From assembly GCA_036675565.1 (NCBI GenBank), contig JAKFER010000047.1, positions 113,749-177,748 of the forward strand: a DNA stretch of 64,000 bases, in the 5' to 3' direction. A program made the position numbers and the translations under genes. This DNA is from JACCYQ01 sp036675565 (GTDB taxonomy: Bacteria > Bacteroidota > Bacteroidia > Chitinophagales > Chitinophagaceae). Below the pieces are notes generated by a model. It had not been told where the DNA came from. It did not search any database and saw only the letters and a list, made by a program, of their open reading frames with translations. Shown here in pieces: positions 28,665 to 37,680 of this stretch (position 1 is the first letter of the stretch; each line of letters opens with the position of its first letter).

Positions 28665-30167
28665 TTAATAATTCGGGTTTTGTATTAAAATACCACCTGA
28701 TTTATCAATTTCTTCTTGAGGGATGGGTAGCAATCGATGTTTGAGTTGGTAACCCGGGCTACCCGAAGCCGGTAATACAGTGATATCAATACCCCATCTT
28801 ACTAAATCCCAAAATCTGGATTCCTCCATAGCCATTTCAACAAAACGTTCATGCCGGATGGCTTGTCTTAATGCATCCTGGTCTGTTGTTGTAACTGGTG
28901 GAAGGATGGTATTGTTGTTTCCCCTGGCTCTTGCTCTTACCATTTCAAGCCATGCTAATGCTTCGGTCGTATTTTGCGTGCCTCCCAACTCATTAGCCGC
29001 TTCGGCAGCCATTAGTAATACATCGGCATAGCGCAATATTCTATGATTCATCCACCTGCCGAACCGGCTGTTTAAAGCTACCCTGTCTGCAGGATTTGTA
29101 TATATTTTTTTGTTCCAATAAGGCCTTGCAATCGTTGGCTGTGGAGGAACTGTTTCACCAAACAGTGGATCTGTTTGACCAGAGTATAATATGGTTGCAT
29201 CCTTACGAGGATCTCCGGTTTCATATTCATCTACGAGTTTTTGAGTAGGCACATTCCAGCCCCAACCCAGATCCCATGCTCCTGCACCTCTTACTCCCTG
29301 CACGTTGGCGTAAGGAATACCAAGATCTAATGCTGGTCTGAAAATCGCCTGTATCTCGAAAATAGATTCAGGACCATTTTCACCTGTATGCCTGAATTGA
29401 CTGCCATAATTGGAAACCAAACCATACTTGTTTAATGCTATTACGCTTTTTGCGGAAGTTAGTGCTGCAGCCCAGTTATTCCGCCATAAATGCGTTTGAG
29501 CCTGCAGTGTTAACGCAGCTCCTTTTGTCAATCGACCGGTATATTGCGCATCCCAATCCTGGGGTAATACAGAAGTAGCTTCCATTAAATCCTGGTCAAT
29601 CAATGTAAAGATCTCGTTTGATGTAGATTTTGGAATATTTACCTGCGCTGCATCAGTCACTTTAAAATCTACTAAAGGAACTTCACCAAAAGAACGGACC
29701 AGGTTAAAAAAAGCATAGGCACGTAAAAATTTGGCTTCAGCTTTATTGATCAAAGTGTTTTGATCTGTAGCTCCAATGGAATCTATGTCATCAATAATAG
29801 CATTGGCAGCAATGATTACTGCATAATGATTGGTCCAGTATGTCTGTATCAAACCATTACTTTTATCATACTGAAAATCATCAAACATCTGCCCATGATT
29901 GGCGCCATCTGCCTGTGTACTTCCTTTTTCAGATTCATCTGATCGGAAGCTGTGGACAGCTAAATAATGAATGGAGTTAAACCCATCCGTTCTCAATAAG
30001 GAATAAAGTGCAAAAACTTTACTATCAAATGATCCTGCCGGAACATCTTCATCAATATATCGACCTAATGGCTGGCGGTCCAGGAAATCCTTTTTACAGG
30101 ATGAAATTCCGATCAGCAAGACCACCATTGGTAATAAGCTCCATTTTAAATAATATATTTTTTTCAT
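28665..30167 (-). CDS. RagB/SusD family lipoprotein of PUL B
   Basis: A 500-residue SusD homologue. The signal ends at SSCKKDFLDRQPLG, the usual SusD lipoprotein start. A mid-region helix motif (AYAFFNLVRSFGEVPLV) and the C-terminal signature (RHERFVEMAMEESRFWDLVRWG, then LLPIPQEEID and QNPNY) are clear. It follows susC by 10 bases. It should cap the SusC barrel and bind the PUL B glycan, which the linked GH144 and GH3 genes suggest to be a beta-glucan. Confidence 0.95.
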   Translation of the reverse strand: MKKIYYLKWSLLPMVVLLIGISSCKKDFLDRQPLGRYIDEDVPAGSFDSKVFALYSLLRTDGFNSIHYLAVHSFRSDESEKGSTQADGANHGQMFDDFQYDKSNGLIQTYWTNHYAVIIAANAIIDDIDSIGATDQNTLINKAEAKFLRAYAFFNLVRSFGEVPLVDFKVTDAAQVNIPKSTSNEIFTLIDQDLMEATSVLPQDWDAQYTGRLTKGAALTLQAQTHLWRNNWAAALTSAKSVIALNKYGLVSNYGSQFRHTGENGPESIFEIQAIFRPALDLGIPYANVQGVRGAGAWDLGWGWNVPTQKLVDEYETGDPRKDATILYSGQTDPLFGETVPPQPTIARPYWNKKIYTNPADRVALNSRFGRWMNHRILRYADVLLMAAEAANELGGTQNTTEALAWLEMVRARARGNNNTILPPVTTTDQDALRQAIRHERFVEMAMEESRFWDLVRWGIDITVLPASGSPGYQLKHRLLPIPQEEIDKSGGILIQNPNY

Positions 30168-30177
30168 ACTAAGAAAT

Positions 30178-33100
30178 TTAAAAATTTAAATTAAGGCCTG
30201 CTGAATAAACTGCGGGTACAGGATAGGTTCCATTATCTATTCCAAATGCGGTTGCACTACCACCAATTTCCGGTGTATAACCAGTATTGTTGGCAAATGT
30301 TGCAAGGTTTTGAGCATTTAAATAAATACGCAATGATTTTATTCCAACACTACTTAACATGTTTTGTCCAAATGTGTACCCTAACTGTAAATTCCGGATT
30401 CTGAAGAAACTGCCATCTTCAATATTATAAGTTGAATTTTGGTAGTTATTGGCTCTTCTTGTACTTAAAATAGGTTCCCAGTTAGATGAACCAGGACCAT
30501 TCCATCGGTCAATCCGCTGTTCCAGGTAATTAAAATCAGCAAATGTACCCTGTGTCCATGCCCTGAAAATCTCATTTCCATAAACGCCTTGCATATCAAC
30601 ACCGATATCAAAACCTTTATAGTTGAAGGAGATACTACCACCATAAATAAAATCTGGTGTAGGGTTTCCTATTAATGTTCTGTCATCAACTGTAATTTCA
30701 CCATCACCATTGATGTCTCTGTATTTTATATCACCCGCAGAAACGGCACCGATTTGACTGGTAGGACTTTTGGTTACTTCTGTATTTGATTGATAAATTC
30801 CATCATGTACATAACCGTAGAAATAACCTATCGGAAAACCAGCAGTTGTTCTTGCAGCACCGTTGATAATGGCAAAACCTGTTTTGTTAAGCCTGGTTAC
30901 ATTATTTTTTATCGTGGTAAGGTTTCCGGAAATTGAATATCCAAAATCTTCATTTATATCCTCGTTCCAGCTAGCTGTAAATTCAAAACCTTTGTTTTCA
31001 ATTTCTCCCAGGTTTCCTAATCCGGGCAATGTTCCGGAAGGACCTTCAATTAAAGTAAGTACATCCTTGGTTACTTTATTATAATAATTGGCCTCAAAGA
31101 ATAGCCTGTTGTTGAAAGTATTCAGCTCAAATCCAAATTCATAGCTATGAACTGTTTCCCAGTTTAAGTTTGGATCTGGAATATACTGGGGTTCTAAAGC
31201 GGCAACTACATTATTTCCAAAAACACCAGAATTTGCATTAGTCAACGTAGGATAAGCAGGGTACCTGTAACGGTCATCAATATTCTTATTTCCTAAAATA
31301 CCCCATGAGCCTTTTAGTTTCAGGTAGTCCAGGAATTCCTGGTCTCCAAAAAAATCTTCCTTGCTGATAACCCAACCAACTCCAATTGCTCCAAAATTTT
31401 TCCATTGGTTGCCTAGAGAATAAAACTGGCTGCTTCCATCTCTTCTAAAAGAAGCATTCAATAAATATTTGCCCTCATAATTATATAATGCTCTTGCTAA
31501 ATAAGAAAGCGATGCATCTTCCCAGGCACTTCCTGATCCAAGTTTTGTAGATGGATCTCCAACTGCATCCACATACCATTTATCTGGATTGTTTGGAATT
31601 ATCTGGGAAGTTCCTTGTTGAACAGAAGAATTTGTTCCTTCAAATGCCCTGTAGTATGTAGTAACACCACCCAACACAGTCAGATCATGCCCGCCAAATT
31701 TCTTTTTGTAGGTAAGCAAATAATCCATCTGTGTTTTAGGATATATATCCTGGCTTTGATTAACAGATGTGGTTCTGCGTGTTGTATCTCTTTTGTCAGC
31801 CCCAACAATTTCAGGGTTAAAAACTGATAAAATTGGCGCATAGCTCCTGGAAGTGTTGAAGCCATAATCGGCGAATAACTGAACGCGGAAATTAAAGTTT
31901 CTCAAAAAATTTACATCGCCATAAATGCTACCCACAGCCCGGTATTCCCTGGCAATTAATGTATTTTTTTCTGATTCAACATTTACCAAAGGATTAAAAA
32001 CCTGGGCTCTTTGAAATGAAGGTAGTGTATGGTATAACCCGGTCGTTGGGTCTAAAACCGGTGCAATAGGTGCGGCCCTGATGGCAGATCCCACACTTCT
32101 TTCCTGTGGCATTTCGGCCCGGTATGCATTCATTGTGATGCCGAATTTTAATCCCCTTGTCACCCTTAATTCATCACTAAAATTGAGCGTATATTTTTTG
32201 TATTGTTCATGTTTGATGATTCCTTCTTCATTTATATAACCCAAGCCCAGGTAGAAACGATTTTTTTCTGTGGCCCCTGTTATACTGATATTGTTATAAT
32301 TAATTATTGCATCCTGGAAAATTTCATCCTGCCAATCTGTATTAGCATTCCACAACGTATAATCAAAAGCATTTGCTCCCTGGTTAATGAGCTGTTCGGT
32401 ATATAATTCTTTAAACTGCGCTGCATTTGTCATTTGAATTTTATCCTGGACTTTTTTAACACCAATGGAGGTATTGAAATTCACCAGCATTTGACCCGCT
32501 TTTGCCTTTTTGGTAGTAATTGCAATAGCACCATTGGCACCACGTACTCCAAAAATCGCTAATGAAGAAGGATCTTTCAAAACTTCAATAGATTCAATAT
32601 CAGCCGGATTTAAAAAGTTGATGTTGTCATTCAGGATACCATCTACTATATAAACCGGTTTCACACCATTAATGGTATTTGTACCCCGAATACGAATATC
32701 TGGTTCTGCACCCGGGCGTCCTGAATTTACAACAGACAGACCTGCTACTTTACCTTGCAATAAACCTAATGGATTTGCTGATGGCTTATTGGCAATTTCT
32801 TCACCTTTGATGGTAACGATAGAACCAGTAAGATCTCTTTTAGCAGCAGTACCATATCCAATTACAACCACAGCGTCCATCGCTAAAGAAGAAGGAAGCA
32901 GCGTAATATCAAGTGATGTCCTTCCTGCCAGGGCAACTTCCTGTGTTTCGTAACCCACATAAGAAAATACAAGGGTTACATTTGTATTTTCCACATCAAT
33001 CGAAAATTTTCCTTCCGCATTGGTTGTAGTCCCGGTGGTTGTTCCTTTAACCTGAACGGATACTCCACTGAGTGGCATGGCGCCATCCCCCAGTACCGTA

Positions 33101-33492
33101 CCGGTAATTAATTCAAATATTTTTTTATTTGCTACTTCCCCTTCCCTGATCACCACCAGGTTGTTCTGCATTACAGTATATGTGAGTGATTTATTTTTAA
33201 AAAGGAGGTTTAAAACATCCATAACTTCTGCATTTATTACAGAAATGGCTGTTTTTTCTTTTATGCCTTTAATGTTTTCGTTATACAGAAAACGAAAATC
33301 AGTTTGTCCTTCAATATCGGCTAAAACCTTATTTATTGAAGTGCTTTTGTAGTTCAGGTTTACTTTGCTTTGTCCAAAGCCTGTTGCTGAAACATTTAAA
33401 ACAAGCAACAATATAAATATCCCTGTCAGGTTTACAATGCGTAAAGCCCTTGACATGGATGCTGCAGGATTTTTCATTAAAAAAAATTTCAT
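30178..33492 (-). CDS. SusC/RagA TonB-dependent transporter with STN domain of PUL B
   Basis: An outer-membrane importer of about 1104 residues from the ATG at 33492. An upstream in-frame ATG at 33576 would add 28 residues before the signal region and is less likely. Order: signal peptide (LTGIFILLLVLNVSATGFGQ), STN domain (KVNLNYKSTSINKVLADIEG onward, about 75 residues), carboxypeptidase-regulatory-like domain (ITGTVLGDGAMPLSGVSVQV), plug (VVVIGYGTAAKRDLTGSIVT and VYIVDGILNDNINFLNP) and a C-terminal barrel ending LNLNF. The STN domain and the neighbouring fecR indicate cell-surface signalling. It starts the structural part of PUL B. Confidence 0.95.
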   Translation of the reverse strand: MKFFLMKNPAASMSRALRIVNLTGIFILLLVLNVSATGFGQSKVNLNYKSTSINKVLADIEGQTDFRFLYNENIKGIKEKTAISVINAEVMDVLNLLFKNKSLTYTVMQNNLVVIREGEVANKKIFELITGTVLGDGAMPLSGVSVQVKGTTTGTTTNAEGKFSIDVENTNVTLVFSYVGYETQEVALAGRTSLDITLLPSSLAMDAVVVIGYGTAAKRDLTGSIVTIKGEEIANKPSANPLGLLQGKVAGLSVVNSGRPGAEPDIRIRGTNTINGVKPVYIVDGILNDNINFLNPADIESIEVLKDPSSLAIFGVRGANGAIAITTKKAKAGQMLVNFNTSIGVKKVQDKIQMTNAAQFKELYTEQLINQGANAFDYTLWNANTDWQDEIFQDAIINYNNISITGATEKNRFYLGLGYINEEGIIKHEQYKKYTLNFSDELRVTRGLKFGITMNAYRAEMPQERSVGSAIRAAPIAPVLDPTTGLYHTLPSFQRAQVFNPLVNVESEKNTLIAREYRAVGSIYGDVNFLRNFNFRVQLFADYGFNTSRSYAPILSVFNPEIVGADKRDTTRRTTSVNQSQDIYPKTQMDYLLTYKKKFGGHDLTVLGGVTTYYRAFEGTNSSVQQGTSQIIPNNPDKWYVDAVGDPSTKLGSGSAWEDASLSYLARALYNYEGKYLLNASFRRDGSSQFYSLGNQWKNFGAIGVGWVISKEDFFGDQEFLDYLKLKGSWGILGNKNIDDRYRYPAYPTLTNANSGVFGNNVVAALEPQYIPDPNLNWETVHSYEFGFELNTFNNRLFFEANYYNKVTKDVLTLIEGPSGTLPGLGNLGEIENKGFEFTASWNEDINEDFGYSISGNLTTIKNNVTRLNKTGFAIINGAARTTAGFPIGYFYGYVHDGIYQSNTEVTKSPTSQIGAVSAGDIKYRDINGDGEITVDDRTLIGNPTPDFIYGGSISFNYKGFDIGVDMQGVYGNEIFRAWTQGTFADFNYLEQRIDRWNGPGSSNWEPILSTRRANNYQNSTYNIEDGSFFRIRNLQLGYTFGQNMLSSVGIKSLRIYLNAQNLATFANNTGYTPEIGGSATAFGIDNGTYPVPAVYSAGLNLNF

Positions 33493-33646
33493 ATGTTTAT
33501 TTTTATTGCTTTTAATTGTCATATGCAATTTGCCATGAGGGATTGTGATTGATATTCCTCTTATATTATTGCTCATTTCATATGAATTAATTGAGTTGAT
33601 TAACCAAAAAATAGCGGTTTAATTAAGATTTTATCCATATTCTGTT

Positions 33647-34732
33647 TTATGGGGCACTGATAAAAACTTCATTTGATTCATTTATTTGAAATTTAAAAGG
33701 TTCCGCAATTTGAAGAGCAGTTAGTGCCTGGTTGATTGTTTCATTTTCAAATGAACCATTGAAACTGAGCGATTTTACGTGGTCGTCAGTAAAAATAATT
33801 TTTACATCAAACCATCTTTCCATTTTCCTGGCTAGTTGATCAAATTTATCTCCGCGAAAAATTAAGCGATTATAAATCCAGGCTGTTTCTGAAAGGTCAG
33901 TGTTTTTAAGGGCAGAATCGATTGTAGAAATAAAATAACTCTTTTCGAAGACAGTCAATGTATTATTAGTGCTGCCTGAAACTTGATTTTTCTCAGAATA
34001 AATTTGCTTGGCAACCATAATTTTTTGATTGGGTTTTATCCGGATAGGCACCCGGTCTCCCAATCTTTTTAATTCTACTTCTCCTTGCAATAAAGTGGTT
34101 TCCACAACTTCGTCTCCCGGGTATGATCTCACTGTGAAACGGGTACCTAAAACATTGATGTCAATGTTGTCAGCATGTACTATGAAGGGCCTTTGCTCAT
34201 CACGGATTATATCAAAATATCCTTCACCTGTTAATGTCACTTCTCTTAGTGTATCGGAAAACTGGTTATAGGTAAGTAAAGAACCTGCATTTAAAAATAC
34301 AACAGATCCATCCGGTAGTTGTGATTTAATGCGACTTCCATTGGGCGCCTCAATTACCTTAGCCGAATTAATGCGAATTGGTTGAAAAGATTTAAATACG
34401 GTTAAGAGAAAAAAACCAACACCTGCAATGCACGCAACTGCAAACCAGGTAATAATTTTTCTTTTTTTTATGTTGCGAACCCTTTGTTCAAATAATGCAA
34501 GGTCTTTATCTTCATTTGAAATAGATAACCCGCTGATTATTTCATTTTCTTTCTCAAATAAGTTTATAAATTGGGGTGATGATGTTTGCCAAAGGCTCAG
34601 CATAACATCATATTGTTGTTGTAGCGCAGGATTTTGGGATAATAAATTATTGAATGTGGCGACTTCCAATTCAGTTGCTTCACCGCTTATATTGCGGGCC
34701 ATTAAATGCCATATTTTATTTTGATCAGTCAA
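33647..34732 (-). CDS. FecR-family anti-sigma factor of PUL B
   Basis: A 361-residue membrane regulator. The N-terminal cytoplasmic helix region (IWHLMARNISGEATELE) is followed by a membrane segment at about 95-113, a FecR domain (about 120-225, with NGSRIKSQLPDGSVVFLNAGS) and a DUF4974-type end (about 280-361, with LARKMERWFDVKIIF). The reading frame opens with TTG at 34732; the first in-frame ATG is at 34702, inside the conserved region. An ATG at 34742 is out of frame by one base and would otherwise give the more usual start. This suggests either true TTG use or a single-base change. It lies between sigma and susC as in PUL A. Confidence 0.9.
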   Translation of the reverse strand: MTDQNKIWHLMARNISGEATELEVATFNNLLSQNPALQQQYDVMLSLWQTSSPQFINLFEKENEIISGLSISNEDKDLALFEQRVRNIKKRKIITWFAVACIAGVGFFLLTVFKSFQPIRINSAKVIEAPNGSRIKSQLPDGSVVFLNAGSLLTYNQFSDTLREVTLTGEGYFDIIRDEQRPFIVHADNIDINVLGTRFTVRSYPGDEVVETTLLQGEVELKRLGDRVPIRIKPNQKIMVAKQIYSEKNQVSGSTNNTLTVFEKSYFISTIDSALKNTDLSETAWIYNRLIFRGDKFDQLARKMERWFDVKIIFTDDHVKSLSFNGSFENETINQALTALQIAEPFKFQINESNEVFISAP

Positions 34733-34873
34733 GGTTGGTCATGGTCTGTCTTAAAGGGACAGTTTTTTAAAGCATATCTACTAAAGAAAAAAAATATTTT
34801 TTTACGTAGGTTTTTGAAATGCCAGGAAGAACTAATTCAATAGCTGGGAATGCAGGTTATTGCAACGATCTAT

Positions 34874-35461
34874 TTACAAGGATTTCCGGGTGAGCTGAAA
34901 ACGAAAACTTTTTTGTTTTTCAACTTGTAATGATTGGCAAATTCTTTTAACGGCGATGGCCATTTGAACATCGATCGTATTTACAGAAATGTTCAATATC
35001 TGTGATACCTCTTTGTACTTTAAACCATCTTCTCTAACTAGTTTAAAGATCATTTTGCAACGTGCCGGTAGATCGTTGACAGCTTTATGCATTCGTTGCA
35101 GCATCTCATTGGTGATCATCTGGTCGTGTGGATTTTCAACTTTATTGTCAATTTCAAAATCCAGGAAATCGTAAGGAGCGGTTACCAGTGCTTTGGCCTT
35201 GCGGGAAAGTTCGTTTAAAGAGCGGTTTTTAACCGAAACATATAAATAAACGGGAAGGTTTTCAATTTTTGATATGCTATCCCGGTTATTCCATAAGGAC
35301 ACAAAAATATCTTCAACAATTTCTTCGGCTATTTCACGGTTATGTATAATAGTATATGAAAAACGGCAAAGTTTATATTGAAACAAGCTATAAAGTTTGG
35401 CAAAAGCCTTTTGATCGCCTATTGCAATATTAGATTGTATAGCTTGAGTGCAATCGTTCAT
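34874..35461 (-). CDS. ECF RNA polymerase sigma-70 factor of PUL B
   Basis: A 195-residue sigma factor with region 2 (FAKLYSLFQYKLCRFSYTI, then AEEIVEDIFVSLWNN) and region 4 (GLKYKEVSQILNISVNTID). It is encoded just upstream of its FecR partner and at the head of PUL B, so it probably directs PUL B transcription on substrate sensing. It is divergent from paaA, with 187 bases between the two start codons (35461 and 35649). The start at 35461 is an ATG. Confidence 0.93.
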   Translation of the reverse strand: MNDCTQAIQSNIAIGDQKAFAKLYSLFQYKLCRFSYTIIHNREIAEEIVEDIFVSLWNNRDSISKIENLPVYLYVSVKNRSLNELSRKAKALVTAPYDFLDFEIDNKVENPHDQMITNEMLQRMHKAVNDLPARCKMIFKLVREDGLKYKEVSQILNISVNTIDVQMAIAVKRICQSLQVEKQKSFRFQLTRKSL

Positions 35462-35598
35462 AGCAACTAACCAGGTTTAAAAAACAAAGCCTTAATTGCA
35501 AGGTAACAACTTAGCAAATAAAATGTTTAAAAGGTTTCTGTTGTTTTCAATTGCTTTAAATAAATCCCAACGCTAATGAAATGATTTGAAATTTAGCC

Positions 35599-35628
35599 TT
35601 TCCCTGCCTGAACTTTATCGTAAATTTG
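35599..35628 (+). promoter_or_regulatory. Bacteroidota-type promoter of paaA
   Basis: TAAATTTG at 35621-35628 matches the -7 consensus TAnnTTTG, with a TTTC -33-like box 18 bases upstream (35599-35602). Transcription would begin near 35635, which excludes upstream start codons and supports the paaA ATG at 35649. Confidence 0.55.
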
Positions 35629-35648
35629 ATACCTGTAAATTGCGTCAT

Positions 35649-36584
35649 ATGGAACAAGAATTATTCGATCAGAAACTTGATAAAGAGATCCGCATTGAGC
35701 CGCGAGACTGGATGCCGGAAAAATATCGTCAGACTTTGATACGCCAGGTAAGCCAGCATGCACATAGTGAAATAGTTGGAATGTTACCAGAGGGCAACTG
35801 GATCAGCCGGGCTCCTTCTTTAAAAAGAAAACAAATATTAATAGCGAAAGTGCAGGATGAAGCTGGTCATGGGCTCTACTTATATTCCGCTGCTGAAACG
35901 CTGGGTATCAGTCGTGATGAGATGATTGATCAATTACATTCTGGGAAGGCAAAATATTCATCCATTTTTAATTATCCTGCAACTACCTGGGCGGATATGG
36001 GAGCGATAGGCTGGTTGGTTGATGGTGCTGCCATTATGAACCAGGTTCCTCTTTGCCGTGCATCTTACGGACCATATAGCCGTGCAATGATCCGCATTTG
36101 TAAAGAAGAAAGTTTTCACCAGCGCCAGGGTTTTGAAATATTATTAATGTTATGCCAGGGCAGTCCTGAACAAAAAGCAATGGCGCAGGATGCATTCAAT
36201 AGATGGTGGTGGCCAAGCCTGATGATGTTTGGTCCGCACGATAGTGATTCCCCCCATACCGAACAAAGTATGCAATGGAAGATCAAGCGTTTCAGCAACG
36301 ATGAATTAAGACAACGATTTGTAGATATGATCGCCGAACAGGCAAACGTTCTTGGACTCACAGTTCCGGATCCCGATCTGAAATGGAACGAAGAGCGAAA
36401 GCATTATGATTTTGGTGAAATTAACTGGGACGAATTCTGGAACGTGGTAAAAGGTAATGGTCCCTGTAATAAGGAACGTCTTACTGCCCGTCGTAATGCA
36501 CATGAAGAAGGTGCATGGGTGCGGGAAGCTGCAGTAGCATATGCTGAAAAAAGAGCCATGCGGCAAAAACAGAACGCAGCGTGA
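35649..36584 (+). CDS. paaA: Phenylacetyl-CoA 1,2-epoxidase, catalytic subunit PaaA
   Basis: The di-iron oxygenase subunit that converts phenylacetyl-CoA to the ring-1,2-epoxide with O2. From the ATG at 35649 it has 311 residues, against about 309 in E. coli; the open frame extends 63 bases upstream but the promoter box overlaps that part. Ferritin-like di-iron ligand motifs are visible: KVQDEAGHGLYLYSAAE (ExxH) and CKEESFHQRQGFE (ExxH). It is first of the paaABCD run and has its own promoter. The reductase PaaE that supplies electrons is not encoded in this window. Confidence 0.97.
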   Translation: MEQELFDQKLDKEIRIEPRDWMPEKYRQTLIRQVSQHAHSEIVGMLPEGNWISRAPSLKRKQILIAKVQDEAGHGLYLYSAAETLGISRDEMIDQLHSGKAKYSSIFNYPATTWADMGAIGWLVDGAAIMNQVPLCRASYGPYSRAMIRICKEESFHQRQGFEILLMLCQGSPEQKAMAQDAFNRWWWPSLMMFGPHDSDSPHTEQSMQWKIKRFSNDELRQRFVDMIAEQANVLGLTVPDPDLKWNEERKHYDFGEINWDEFWNVVKGNGPCNKERLTARRNAHEEGAWVREAAVAYAEKRAMRQKQNAA

Positions 36585-36726
36585 GTAGTTGGATGGTTGA
36601 ATGGTTGTTAAGTTTGAATGTCCAAGTTGGAATTAGGGTATTGGGAATTTGGAATTGGGCTTACAATTAGTCAAATGGTTAATGTATTAAACTAAGCACT
36701 AAACTCTAAACCCTAAACAAATTAAA
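36585..36726 (+). repeat. Dispersed intergenic element copy 1 (GGAATT and CTAAAC modules)
   Basis: The 142-base spacer between paaA and paaB has a GTTG-rich start, then TTGGAATTAGGG (36627-36638) and TTGGGAATTTGGAATTGGG (36641-36659), then a CTAAAC-rich segment (36689-36718) ending eight bases before the paaB ATG. The same order of modules occurs at 48962-49131. Confidence 0.7.
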
Positions 36727-37134
36727 ATGAGGAATCTTTTAAAAAAATATTATTACGGTGATTATGATGCCATAGAAGGTGGTGGTTTACCAAATGATTC
36801 AGAGAAAAAAGTTGATAAAAACGCTGTTTCTTTAACGCCAATGGTAAGTGGTTCAACGGCCTGGCCACTATGGGAAGTTTTTATTCGCAGCAAACAAGGC
36901 CTGGATCATAAACATGCAGGTAGTTTGCATGCTGCCGATGCTGCAATGGCTATTGAAAATGCACGGGATGTGTACACACGCCGTCAGGAAGGTGTAAGTA
37001 TCTGGGTGGTTGAAAGCAAACATATCCACGCCACCAATCCTGATGATGCCGAAAGTTTTTATGAGCCCGCAAACGACAAGGTTTATCGTCATCCAACATT
37101 TTATGATTTACCTGATGAAGTGAAGCATATGTAA
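36727..37134 (+). CDS. paaB: Phenylacetyl-CoA epoxidase subunit PaaB, N-terminally extended
   Basis: A small structural subunit of the epoxidase complex, thought to organise the PaaAC core. The C-terminal 97 residues (WPLWEVFIRSKQGLDHKHAG to YDLPDEVKHM) match the whole E. coli protein closely. This frame adds 38 residues at the N-terminus (MRNLLKKYYYGDYDAIEGGG region). An internal ATG at 36841 would give the usual length. The extension has coding-like composition, and its ATG follows a CTAAAC leader seen before other genes, so the long form is kept with reserve. Confidence 0.93.
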   Translation: MRNLLKKYYYGDYDAIEGGGLPNDSEKKVDKNAVSLTPMVSGSTAWPLWEVFIRSKQGLDHKHAGSLHAADAAMAIENARDVYTRRQEGVSIWVVESKHIHATNPDDAESFYEPANDKVYRHPTFYDLPDEVKHM

Positions 37135-37140
37135 CTGATG

Positions 37141-37172
37141 TTGGAATTGGGGATTTGGAATTTGGAATTGGG
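37141..37172 (+). repeat. GGAATT repeat, left flank of the four-helix-bundle insert
   Basis: Tandem units based on TTGGAATTTGG lie between paaB and the four-helix-bundle gene. An inverted copy stands on the other side of that gene (37652-37678). Confidence 0.7.
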
Positions 37173-37231
37173 TGGTGAAATTCACAAAAACTTTAGGCGT
37201 TTGAATAGTATTCAAATTAATTAATTAAAAA

Positions 37232-37626
37232 ATGCCCGCATCAAATTCATATAAAGGTTTTAAGGATTTAGACTGCTGGAAAAAAGGCAGAGAATTAAGA
37301 AATATAATTTCAGCGTTGGTGAAAAAATTCCCACCTGAAGAAAAGTATCAACTGGTGTCACAAATGATTCGATCCCGTCGTTCTGTTACAAACAATATGG
37401 CCGAAGGTTATGGAAGGTTTACGTATACTGATACCCGGCATTTTTTTATCCAGGCTAGGGGTTCAGTTACTGAAATAATCGATCATTTGGTAATTGCGCT
37501 TGATGAAAATATATCTCAAAAGAAGATTTTTCCGCAATAGAGATTATGTGTGAATCCGTATTTAAATTAATAAATGGCTATATCAATTATTTAGATAAAC
37601 AAAATAAAGAATCATATCCTCAATAG
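37232..37626 (+). pseudogene. Four-helix-bundle protein (23S rRNA intervening-sequence family), frameshifted
   Basis: The family consists of small antiparallel four-helix proteins found in 23S rRNA intervening sequences or as free genes in Bacteroidota; their function is unknown. The first frame encodes 102 residues (FKDLDCWKKGRELR, then NMAEGYGRFT) and stops at 37538-37540. The last ten residues look wrong for the family. In the next frame, from TAT at 37510, the sequence continues YISKEDFSAIEIMCESVFK and ends SYPQ at the stop 37624-37626. Restoring one base after 37509 gives about 131 residues, a normal length. So a one-base deletion near 37508-37509 has split the gene, or the sequence has an error there. 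It interrupts the paaB-paaC order and is flanked by inverted repeats. Confidence 0.85.
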
Positions 37627-37651
37627 ATTTTTTAAGTTGGTCTTTAAAAAT

Positions 37652-37678
37652 AATTCCTAATTCCCAATCCCAAATTCC
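37652..37678 (-). repeat. Inverted GGAATT repeat, right flank of the four-helix-bundle insert
   Basis: On the minus strand this reads as GGAATTTGGGATTGGG plus a further GGAATT unit. It is an inverted relative of 37141-37172 and ends two bases before the paaC start codon. Confidence 0.65.
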
Positions 37679-37680
37679 TG

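Noticed and set aside
36689..36718. CTAAACCCTAAAC resembles plant-type telomere repeat
   Set aside because: It is short, imperfect, internal, and part of a bacterial intergenic repeat found before other genes.
37232..37626. Four-helix-bundle gene as part of a 23S rRNA intervening sequence
   Set aside because: No rRNA sequence surrounds it; it is between paaB and paaC.
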